The translations under genes were made by a program, and so were the position numbers. Positions 39,801 to 51,800 of a DNA stretch of 64,000 nucleotides are shown piece after piece (within the stretch, counting starts at the first letter, position 1; each line of letters starts with the position of its first letter). Origin of the DNA: Acanthococcus lagerstroemiae (taxonomy: Eukaryota; Arthropoda; Insecta; Hemiptera; Eriococcidae); NCBI GenBank assembly GCA_031841125.1, contig CM063110.1, positions 28,391,626 through 28,455,625 on the forward strand, given 5' to 3'. Below the pieces are notes generated by a model. It ran no database searches, was not told the DNA's origin, and saw nothing but the letters and a program-made list of their open reading frames with translations.

Positions 39801-42800
39801 TTCGTTAACTTCGTTAATTAATGCTCGTCAACAGGAATGTACCGAAAAGTGTTTTTTTTGGGGGGGGGGGGGTAAAGATTTTGAAAGTCTCGACGGACTC
39901 AACTCAAGATTCCCAAGTATCGAAGCAAAAAAATCTTTTTACTTGTTGGATTTTTCCAACTGATTCAACTCAAAATTCCCAAATATCAAAACAAAAAAAG
40001 CCCTATGATTTTCCCAACTTTTTCCCAAGTATCAAAGCAAAGAAAGGGGAAAAAACCTTTTGATTTGTTGGATTTTCCCAACACCGCCTGACTGAAATGG
40101 TAAATTTTCTCAACTGTTGAGTGAAGAATTACTACTGGGGACAAGCCCCCCCCCCCAAATCGGTACATCTCTGCTCGTCAATATAAATAATCTTCTTAGA
40201 ACTTATACAAATTGTATTTAGATTCTTTTAAGATGCATACCGCATTATAAAAACTCAAAACTCTGTGCTAAGAAGTATACTGGGTGTGCACTTGAGAGGT
40301 AAAATAAAAACAAAATCCATTATAAAACAACTCCCCTCTGTACTGATGCGATGCCCGAAAGCGTAGTTTCCGGTGCCATGGGTGCGGTATCTCAGGGGCC
40401 ACTTTGGCATGCGTGCATCGCCATACGTCCCACCACACCATTATAAAACAACTGGGGACAAAAAGTATGGGATATAAAATCAGAAAACTAAAATTTAAAT
40501 ATGCTGGTCACATGGCGAGAGGGAATCCTGATAAATGGAACCTACAATGTACTCTTTGGACTCCACTGAACCATAGCAGAAGGAAAGGCCGCCCGGCCAC
40601 ACACTTGATAGATGAAATCTTAAAACTGCCAGGGCTCTACTGGAAACAGACAGCAACAAACAGGAAGGCTCGGAAGAGGGTGACAGAGACATATGCCCAA
40701 CGGTGGGCGGAATAGGTGGTGGCCCACAGACATGACAAAAAGAAATGATAGAAGTACACCTACTCACATGTGGAATCAATGAGGACTCATACAGACTTCG
40801 CACTCCTAAATTTCTCTGCCGACTTGTTTAAACTCTTTCGTTGCACTTAGGTCCTTCAGAGTATAATTCAGATTCATTAATATCGGGTAAGATTCCTCCG
40901 GATTTTGTGTTAAGATTTGTGAAGTATCGTTTCAGTTCTATTAAGATTCATTCGGTTGCTGTTTAGATTCTAGCAGGTAGACTTTGTCAAGACTAATTTA
41001 GAACTTCAAAAACTCGTCGTTCGCATTTAAAATCAGAACTTCGGGTGTAGACTGTCGTACCCACAGCCCCTTGATCCCCTTTTTTTAGTTCTTCAAAAAC
41101 CGCCGAGGTGGCAAGAATTTAGTCTGTACTCACACGTGGCCCCCACCTGAATCTTTCATCTCATCTCTAATTTCGATTGTTTCTGATGAAGAATTCGAAA
41201 ATGTATTCGGTAATGAAGCTTTTCATTATTGACGTGTATGAATGTGATGAATTTTACTTAGTGTCTCTTAGGTTGATTAATTTTATGTTCAATGCAGTCG
41301 CAATCTTTAGCACAGCATGAACATGTAGAGTACTTCCATGAAGTGCTTTGTGTCACTGCGAATATAGGTAGGTAGTAGTTCTTTTTCGCCGTACAATTTT
41401 AGACCTGCAAACTGCTTGTACGCTTTTAACGAGTTATTAATAAAAATTTGTCAACCACCTTCTCGTCCTTTGACGCGGCTGTGACATTCTTTGTTTCCGT
41501 CTGCCTCGATTACGGTTTATCCATTTTGCGTGGTCTTCGTTCCCACAATGCACGTGAAATTTCGATGAGACATTCCCTAAGATAAAATGCCGTTTGGCAG
41601 ACACAAAATATTACCGTTTTCAGTTGGCAGCAGCTTGGGTCTTTTGTCGCTTGTTTGGCTGCGGCTAGTTAACGTTCACAATTCACCGTCTGCGAATGGA
41701 AATCATCATTTTGTTCGCGGCGTAATCGGTTAATCGACGCGTCTACATCGTCACGAAGGAAACCGAACCGAGATCCTCTTCTCGCGATTTCCTGAGCACT
41801 TTTTTTTTTGTGGTTTCACCTTAGTTTAGATAGAACTTATGTTCTATATTCGTGTATTGCAATTAAACGCGGTATTACGAGCGTTAACATAAACCTGTTG
41901 CTTGGGTTATTGATTCGAAAGAGAGAAAAAAATGTGAGTTTCGTGGGAAGTGTTGCGAAGGCGTGGGCACATTGCGTCTCGAAAATATAGAAATTTTGCG
42001 TGTTATTTTTAATTTCGACATATTTCATTCCGTATGAATTACTGGTCGGCGTGTAATTCAAGAATGCCAGTCTTGATGTCGACTGCCCGGTTGTATTTTG
42101 GTCTCGTTGTGCCCACGGATTGCCTCATCTTAGAAAAGGTAAAGACTGCCTATCAGTAATGAGTGTAGCGGTTGATGTTCGTTGACACTTGTCGGCAATA
42201 TACCTGATTGCTTACTGTATTCTTTGTGAAAGTGAGAACTCGTATCCGATTGTCTAGTAATTTGAAACGTCTTTCCCTTCTAACTAGTCGCTTTAAGCAA
42301 AACAGAACCAAGTGACAAAATCTGTTTTTTGAGAACACGTGATTCGAAGTTCAACAGATAGCGTTCACTGATAAGCTCGTTTCAATGTGGGTACAATTTT
42401 TGTATCGGGGGCCCAATTTTGAAAATTCTACTTTTTACGCTCTTTCTAATGATTCTAATAGCTCATTTTGTCAACAAATGGTCGCTTGGTTCTGTTTTGC
42501 TTAGCAGCGTCCGGCTAGTTGATCTCGTTACCCCGTGATTTATTGCCTAGTGCTTTCGTTTGCAGATGTGCATTTAATAGTTACTAATCTCTGTAAGCTG
42601 AACTAGTAGTACATGAAACGTACTGAATTTTTACCCTTTCGATGATTGCGGGCTTGAGGCCAAGTTCGAAAGCGCCCGTTAAAAAACACATTCTGCCAAA
42701 AAATGTATTGCCTTTTTGATATTTTATGAGTCGTCCAGCGAGCGCTCGATACTTTTTTTTTGGCTCTCGCGCTGTGGCATTAACTGGGGGAGTAATGAAC

Positions 42801-45800
42801 GAATTTGTGTGACGCCGGAGCGTATCGGGGGCTCTCTTCCTCTAATGTAAACAAATTGCGTTCTCGCTAAATTTGGAAAAATCTTCTTTCGCTCCGGTCA
42901 TAAATTTCCTGTTTCTTCAAATTTCTTGGTAGTTGGCCCTTTCTCTCCTCGAAAGGGTCCGGATGTGTAACTGTTGCGTCTTTGGCTCGTTCTGAGTACT
43001 AAGCTCCTATTCTTTGGGTGATATCGTTTTAAAATCGACTAAGGAATTCGCCTTCTGTCTACCTTGCGCTTTCTGCCACCTCTCATAGAAACTTTGCATC
43101 TCGATACTATGAACATGCGTTTGTTGTTGCTAAAAATCTGAAGTGAGTCCAAGGTCCAGGCTGGTTCTGATACAGCACCTGGAAACAACCGATTATGGAC
43201 ATCCGCCATCTTGAGTCCAGCCGCGCCCGTCGATGCCGAATTGACTACCCGTTAGCCGGTACGCTCCACTAGCTTCGCATAGTCGGATTCGGCATTGATG
43301 GGCGCGGTTGAACTCAAGATGGCGGATGTCCATATTTGGTTGTTTCCAGGTGCTTCAGTTCTGAGTGCCGAAATCTCGTTACCTCTCTAAACAGGGATGT
43401 CCGAATTCGTGAATAAATCGAAACAGGTTATAATCGTCGAGGGGCACAAAAACCTTCCTGTACATATAAATGAAAATATGAAGGTTCGAAAAATGATGAA
43501 TTTCAAATAGAATCTGAACGCGCTACCTTTGGAAGTGTTTTAAAGGGCGATAATATTGGTAGTACATTGAGAATGCTGAAAAACTTACACATTGGTTTTC
43601 TATTGCCTGTCCTCAATATTGAAGGGGCTGCGCGAATTCGGAAATATACGAATCATTAACTTGGAGAAAAACTTTAAACCACTTAGATTTAGATTTTGGT
43701 AATTATTGATGGCTGCTTCCGTATTGGAGATAACCAGTGTACACATATTTGATTCCATTTTGTGCTTATCCGTAGATCGTATTATTTTCAATTCCTCCCC
43801 CCCCCCCCCCCCGCTAGCCTGATTAATTTTTCTCCGTTTTTGTTCATAGTTTCCTCCGAAAATATGTTCCTCCTATACAGTTACTTTTCGTTTCCTTGGG
43901 TCCTATCTTGGCGTTAAAGTACCCATCAATATTGTATAATATTATTTTTCATTTTCTATTGTTTGGTCTAGCAGGTTATAAAACTCCTCGATTTCTCCTT
44001 CGTCCGCCACCAGGGTAGGTGCATATTCTTGAATTATTGCTAATTTGGTGGATCTTTCCATATTAATTTTAAGTACTGCAATTCTTTCGGAAATTCCTTT
44101 TATTTCTGTAATTCTATCTTTGAGGGGCTCTTTGACATAAAAGCCCACCCCCTATGACCTGCTGTGTTGCCATAGTAATACAAAGTGTTGTTATTTGGCC
44201 TTCTCGTAAGCTTTTCTCCTTTTCGTTTTATTTCAGATATACCTATGACAGTGGCGGATCAAGTAATTTTCCGCGGGGGGTGTGGGGTGTTTTGAAAATA
44301 AAACTTTTTCCAACTCTGCCCCCTGAAAAACCGAAATGCATTTCTCAGTTGATTCTTGATATATTCTGACGTCTACACATGACTACAGCACTGCAGGTGT
44401 GCACGTTCACTACATTTTTAGTTATATAATGTGCTTTCGCAATGTCTTTTTTACTTCTTCGAACCGAAGGGGGTGTCCGAACCCCCGTCTCCCATAGATC
44501 CGCCACTGACCTATGACATCCCATTTGATGGTTTTCAGCGCATGCTCCACTTCAAGTATTCTGTCCTCGCTGGCCAGCCGTTGGCAGTTAAAGTTATAAT
44601 GATGGATTCCTCCAGTTTTTTATTTTTTGTTTTTTGTATTTTTTGTTTATTGTCGAATTTATTATTATTTTTGCTTATGCCAAAGTCTATATTTTTGTTT
44701 ATGCCAAAGTCTATTTCTATTTTCCCTTTTCCTTTATTTACAAAAGTTTTTTGGTTTTTGAATTTGTTTAAATTTTGGTTTGGATTTCCTACCTTACTAA
44801 AATTTATTGTTTTATTAGTGTTATACTGGTTCAAACGTGTCAATGTGTTTGTGGACTCTCCTCCCCGTGGTGTTCACGTAGCATATTTGGGTAGATTAAA
44901 AATTTTCTGAAGACTTACTTTTTTTTTTTTTTTTTTTTGTGAGTTTGTGATTCCGGAGATCGGTGGCTCACTTACTTCTTTTTTAGCTCGTTTTAAATCT
45001 TTCGTTATGATTGGTCGTATTGATCACGTTGGTTCGGTTTGTCGAGTTGATTCTCGAACGGAAGTTGTTGCTCATTTGGTCCATTTTGCCCACTCCAGAT
45101 TGTCTCCTCTGCTTACGGATCGCAAGATCTTTGCCGGGGCTCCTTTGGGTGACTGTTTGTTTCTTCTGATTCTCCTCCTTCTTCTGTTGTTGTGGTTGCA
45201 TCTCGACGTTCGTGTCTGTTTCCTCGTACTCCGTTTGGAGACTGCGCCTTATCTCATTGACATCCTCCGTGCTTCTTACCCTTATCGCTGGGCTCTCTTT
45301 GTCGTATCGCACCATAATCTTTCCGATTCGTATCCAGACGAACTTCATCTAGTTTTATTTCTTCAGTCTTTTTGCTGCAGCTAAGACCTCTTTGGTGGCT
45401 TGTGTCAAGTGGTCATCGCAGTATATCGGCCCTGCGTCCTGGATTTTAGCTCTTTTAGCAGCCTTAATAAATTTTGTTTTGACGTCAAAATGATTAAACT
45501 TGACAATCATTGGTGCCTCTCCTTTCTTTAGAGGTAGCCAATGAGCTGCTACTATGTCGTGCTCTTTCAACTCTATCTTTCGGTTGATACCCTTTCCGGT
45601 TATATTGGTTCATCTCTTCTATTTGTCTCCTAAGCTGGGTGTTCTCTTTCTCCAGGCTTTCCATTCTGTTAGACATTCCTTAACTCCTGTTTTCTACTTC
45701 CTTTTTTTCCCCCTCTGTTTTTGTGCTTATCCGTAGGTCGTGGCTTTCCTAGAGAAATTCTGGAAATATTTAATGCTGGATTCAGAATTACAATGCCATT

Positions 45801-48800
45801 GCTAGATTGCCGGAAAGTAGTGGTTCTAAATAGAGAAAAAGTTGGAAAAGCTGTTTAAGAGCAGGCCTTAGCCATGAGAGTATGGGGGAGGGGGGCTCGT
45901 CCCTAACCGTCTTTCAAAGGAAGTAGAAAAACTGTCAGTTTCGGGGCTCAGCTGGCAAATTCGCGCAATTTGAGTTTCCCCCCTTTTTTGCCCCTTGATA
46001 AATGAAAATTTTTGATCTTCTCGCTTCTACAGTTGGAAGAAAATTGTTCGAATCTTTGACATGTTTAAGCCAAAAAAAAAAAAACAGCTGTTTTGTCAGT
46101 ATGTGAAAGAATTGAACCCTAGATACTCCTCTTCCCGTAGCTACGGCCCTGCTTGATAAAATTTTATTTTAAGATCAGTAAATTGCTGTATTGGCCATAA
46201 TACGTAGTATTTTTTAAAAGCTTTGAAGATTTAGAACCGTAAAAACCGCCGTATTATTTCCATTTTCAGTATTCAAAAGGAAACCAAAATTTATAAATTT
46301 CTGCGTTTAAAAGGGTTGCTTGCATACATGGTTTGATTTTCTGAACTTGGTTTCTCCTTCAGTATTGAAATGAGCAATGAATAGGGACGTTTTTGTTGAC
46401 TTTTCGCTGTGCTATTCATCGCTGTACTTGAAAATTTGTAGTTTTGAATTAAAATTCTGTCGTCAAATTCATACGAGAATTTTGAGCTTAAATTTACAGC
46501 TTTATTGTCCCCTCTTAATTTTGTAAATTTTTCGTTCGTGTATGTAAGGTTTTTCGTTCCTTTCGACAAGTGCTGTAATTTTTCTTTCGATTTGTCCACT
46601 GAAAACGGGTAACTTGTATCTCTTATATCACTTTGTTATCTGTCTGTCTGTCTGTCTTTTTATGTCTTGTTGATGTTTATCTATTTGTTTGTATCTGTTT
46701 ACCTGCATTCTGTATCTGTTTGTCTAACCATCGATCTAGTATTTGATTGTCTGTGTGCCCTTACATCTTCTTGAATGTCTGTTCATCTCGTTTTCTGTCT
46801 TTAATCTTGGAATTTTTGTTTCCGAATAGTACAGAAAAGGGAGCTTTTTTGTTTTATTGAGTAAAGATAGACTCTGTCTCTAAATCCAGTACATCTTTGA
46901 CTATCAGTCAGTCTATCTTGATCCTGGAATGTAGTTCTCCCCTTGGGTTAGGAGCCGGCGGTAACTAAGATGCTAGGGTTTTGATGTTCAGGAAAACTCA
47001 GCGTAAAAATCTTCCTCTAACAAGATGAGTAGGCTATTTATCTTGCCTAAAGTTAAATACGTTTGCGTACTTCAACTTGTGAAGGGGCTGAGATACAATT
47101 GACTGGAGAACTTACCTCATTTCTTTAGTGGAAAATATGTTTCTCATAATTTGAAGTAGATAAAATGGTAGAACTTCGTCGTAAGAAAATAAAACAACTG
47201 CTGCACCTGCTGGAAAAGTGATATTGCAATGGGCTCAACAGATTTGTTCACCAAATTGATTTTAGTAAAACTTAAGAACGGAACAAGGGCGCCTAAGTTT
47301 ATAAATCCCGTATGGAGCGAGATGAAATATTTAAAGTTGATATCGTATTTTTTTGTAAAGGTAGTAAAATTAAAAAAAAAACTTTTTTACTCTGGTTAGT
47401 TTTTTTTTCTTTTGCTTTTTTTTCTATATGGAGAGACGCCTTACACCAGGGTTGGGGGTTGGCATTATACATGTAAAATGATTTATTTTACATTTTATGT
47501 AAAATGTAAAATCGATGTAAAATGCGGAACAAAAAACGAAATTGATGATTGATAGATGACAATGATATGATAAGAAATGAGAATAAAAAATTGAAAAGGA
47601 ATTATGAAATAAATAACTGAGATGAAATAATTAATTACATTTTGATGGTAAAATAAAACAAAGGAAGTAGTTTAAGTAAAAATTGCTGATACCGCAAAGT
47701 CCGATGAGTTTGACCTTGATTTTTGTTTTTAATGGAGTTTATAATATCTATTATTAATAATAATTTTTTGCTAATTTTTGTTCTTTGAAAATTTTCTATT
47801 TTACCTTTAAATTTTAAGAAGTTTGGCGAAAAATGTTAAAAAATTTGTTTTGGTCTGAATTGGTCAATTTTTTAAAAATTGTTTTGTACTTGTCTTTTGT
47901 AATTCACTTTCTATAAAATACTCTACTTTCTTATGAGTTACCTGTAGTGAATTTGAGGAGTATACATTTATAAAATTGAAAGATAAAGGAGATGACCATT
48001 TTTGACTGTAGTTCCAGTTGTGTGCAAGTTTTGAAAATTGTAATTGAAAAATGGAACTTCATTTTTTTAAAAACTCATTTTGATTCATTTTACATTCATT
48101 TTACATTTTACGTCGACTATTTTACGTATAAAATGAGCATATAAAATGTAAAATGTATTTTACCTTCCAACCCTGCTTTACACGGAAACTCTCATCCTCT
48201 CATGTGGAGTGTAACTGTTCCTCGCTCTATATGGGTTCGGCGCCAATGCAACGGAACATTACATTACCTTTTTATGCGGTCGCGTGTATTATTCTGTACT
48301 CAACCTTGAGACATGAGTCCTTTATTAAAAGTCTTGATATGTAATGAATGAATCATAAGTACGCAAACTATCTAGGATTCAGATCGATACCGATATTTGA
48401 CCGATTAATCAATCGGTGATCGATTACCATTAATTTTATTATTAATTTGCTGAAATGTCACCTAATTTGAGGATTATTGTTGATTATTATAATTGGCCGA
48501 TCTTTCTAAACTTATGCCGGTACCAAAGCGCTGTAATTATCATTCGTATTATTATTATTTATTTTTTTTTTTTTAGTGTCGTAAAAGTGAACGATAATAA
48601 TGAAATCGCTATAACCACGATCAGCGAGAAATTATCAGAAGTTACCATCCTTGCTGAGCAACTAGACACCACCTTATGCGGATTCAAATTCGCCATGGAG
48701 TCGGATAGCATTAAAAAATTACTAGAAACGACAGATACAAACTGTCAGGTAATTTATTAGGATAACCCGGTGCAACGGTTTGCGGTCAGTCACGAGTTTT

Positions 48801-51800
48801 AAAATGAGTTGACCTTGATTTTTGTAAAAATGCGTAAAAGAATTAAGTGGTTATTGACTCGGTTAGTTGGCAGAATACGAGAGTGAAAACAAAAGGTGAT
48901 ACACTGTTGGGAAGACCTGGAGTGAAGCCAAGGAAACGCGAATGTGTCATTAAAATGATGAAAACCCCCGGAGGGATGGCAGAGGAACCAAAAATTAGAG
49001 TGCTGAAGTGATACATGAGTGAAGAAATCAGCTGTTGCGTTTGATCTTGTTCAAGTTCTTCGTATGGTTGAAGGAGATTAGCTCACCCTTGTATTTAGTT
49101 TTTGTCAAGTTCATAATTACTTGAGAACGGATGAGTCGTTTCCCGGTCAGGTGTTTAGGTACAGCAGGAGATCGGGATTCAACCCTGTCCCTAGAAAGTC
49201 CATTTTCTTAATTAATTTTCTCTGAGAAAAGATTCTTTCCCTTAAAAAAAAAAGAAAGAAATTAACATACTTTATCAAAAATTTTCTCGCCCTAGCATTC
49301 CTTTCTTCCCACAAACCTGAACGTACCAATGCTTCTCTTAAGGGCAGTTGGTGCTCTGAGAGGGAGGATGGTGATAACAGAATCAGCAAATTGAAAGAAG
49401 TTCGCAAATATTTTGGCAGAGGAGAGAGAGGGGGGTGACGTAGAATTCGAGGCTCTCGACCAACAGCTATAACAAAGCCTAGCCGACATGAATTTTGTTT
49501 TTGCTCTCAAATATAAGGGTTGAAAGAAAGAGACTGTTAGGCACTTGAAGCAGTTCGTTAACAAGAGATTTTTCAGATGGTGTTTTACTGTTACTACAAC
49601 CTTAATCGTGTACCAACATTTGTACAGGATGTAAACAAATTGCCCCGTCTGTTGTCAGATCCACGCTAATGAAATGAGAATCTTTAAGCAGGAGGGGTCG
49701 GTTTCTTTTTGAGCGAAAAAATGTACCCCTGTTTATAGATACGGTTCGAATAAATTTTTCTGGGGGAGAGAGGGGTATCGGGTACAAAAGTGCCGAATAA
49801 AAATTCTAAATTGCCGAATAATTTTTTTGCATTGAATGTTGACATAACTGTGATGTAAGTACAAATTTTATACATAATATCTGAATAAAAAGTAATATCA
49901 ATGTCATTAGAAAAGTATTACAACAAAAACTCGTAAAGTGAAATCATGGTTAAAAAAATAATAATAATAAAAACAATAATCAATTTTAAGGGAAAAAATT
50001 TCAGACACAAAAAAAAATTGTAAAGTAACATCATGGTTAAATAAAAACAATTAATTTTAAGGGGGAAATGTTTTCATACTACTTCCAAATTTAAGTTACT
50101 CATCGTTTTTTTATGGCGACCCATATCTCTGCATAACTATTCTCAAGTTTATTCTGTCACATATATCTTTGTTACAATTCACCATTAGTAAATTTTTCAA
50201 TCGTACGTTTGTCATAGTTGTACTCAGGGGACTTTTCACTAGTTTCAGAAGATTTCTGATGAAATTCTTCAGAAATCAGTCCACAATTTTCGAAGAATTT
50301 TATCGGAAATAATTTGAGCGAAACCTCCGATTATTTCAGAAATATGTCATTGAAAATCTTCGAAAATAATCTCCGCTAATTTTCGGAGGATTTCATCGGA
50401 AATCTTCAAAAAAAAAAGTCCAATGATTTCCGAAAAATTTTATGAAAGGTCGGAAAAAATCGCGATTCCATCGCATAGTAGGAAATAGTCTCAATTCTTC
50501 AGGAATTAGCGAAATGTTTTTCCAAACATGTCCGATGAAATTCCTTAAAAATCATCGGAGATTCTTCTCGAAGACTTCCGATGAAATTCTTCGAAGATTA
50601 TCAAACGTTTTTCCTGAAGATCTTTGATAAAATTCTTCAAAAACCATCGGAGTTTTCCCCGAATATTTTTATACAAAATTCTCCAAAATTTATTAGAAAA
50701 TGTTCTCGATGAATTTTGATGAAATTTTTTTGGAAAACACCTGAAATTTTTTCTAAAACATTTCCAATGAGATTCTTCGTTAACTACCGGAATTTTTTTC
50801 CAAGAATTTTCGATGAAATTTAAAAATCATCGGAGACTCTTCCCGGGATTCTTCGGAAATTTTCGGAATTTTTTCCCGAAAGTTTCCGATGAAATTCTTT
50901 GGAAATTATCAGTGATTTTCCCTCATGATTTTCGAAAATCCATCCGATTTTTCTAAGATAGGTATTTTTGATAAAATTGTTTAAAAATTATCGGAAGGTT
51001 TTAAATAAAATCATTGGAAAACATTGGAAATTTTTTCTGAAGATTTCCGATGAAATTCTCCGGAAATTATCAGAGATTGTTCTCAAAGATTTCTGATAAA
51101 ATTCCTTGAAAATCGTCGAAAATTTTCCCAGAACATTTCGGATGAAATTTTTCGGAAATTATCGGTAATTTAACCCAAAATTTTCCGATGAAAATCTCTG
51201 GAAATCATCGAACTTTGCTTCAAAAATCATCAGAGATGGTTGCACCTGAAGGGCGCTGGGCGTACTCTCTGTCTGAGAATTTCAAATGAAAAATCATCGA
51301 GACGGTCTGAGTTGCTTATTACAGATACCTTATCAGGTTTTTGTTTCGGGCCTAATTCGGGCCCCAAAATCCAAATTTTATATTTGCAATGAGCAAAATT
51401 AAGTGGACTTTGAAAATCGAATAAAGCGTCGAAATGAGAAGTTTTTGGGTCGCTAATTTCATATATTTCAGAAGGATTGTGATTCAACCTCACTACTCCA
51501 ATTTGGGTCCTAAAAATTGAAATTTGATACTTGAGAGGGCATATTGACTCTACTTGAAAATCAAATAACGCACTGCTCGGATCGCTGATGTCGATGACTC
51601 CATCACATTATTAATCCCATCTGGATTGGAGTCTCCAAAATCAAAATTTTACATTCGAGAGGATGGAGGCAGTGGCGTAGCCAGAATTTTTCCATGATGG
51701 GGGGGGGCAGCAAAATTGTTGGGGTACACCTAATATATGAACTACATAATTTTTTACATTGACGTATCAGTATGTTGTGCTTTTCAGCTACAATTATGCA

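Noticed and set aside
44431..44910. 159-codon hydrophobic plus-strand frame
   Set aside because: It is the antisense of LINE ORF2 and the right end of the nested hAT element; the hydrophobic look comes from reverse-complemented Lys/Asn codons.
45863..46151. Possible hAT element with CAGGCCTTAGCC and GTAGCTACGGCCCTG ends
   Set aside because: The ends pair only roughly and the flanks (TTTAAGAG and CTTGATAA) show no duplication.
46291..46599. 102-codon minus-strand frame
   Set aside because: Lys/Ser/Asn-rich in AT-rich intron sequence; no family or splice support.
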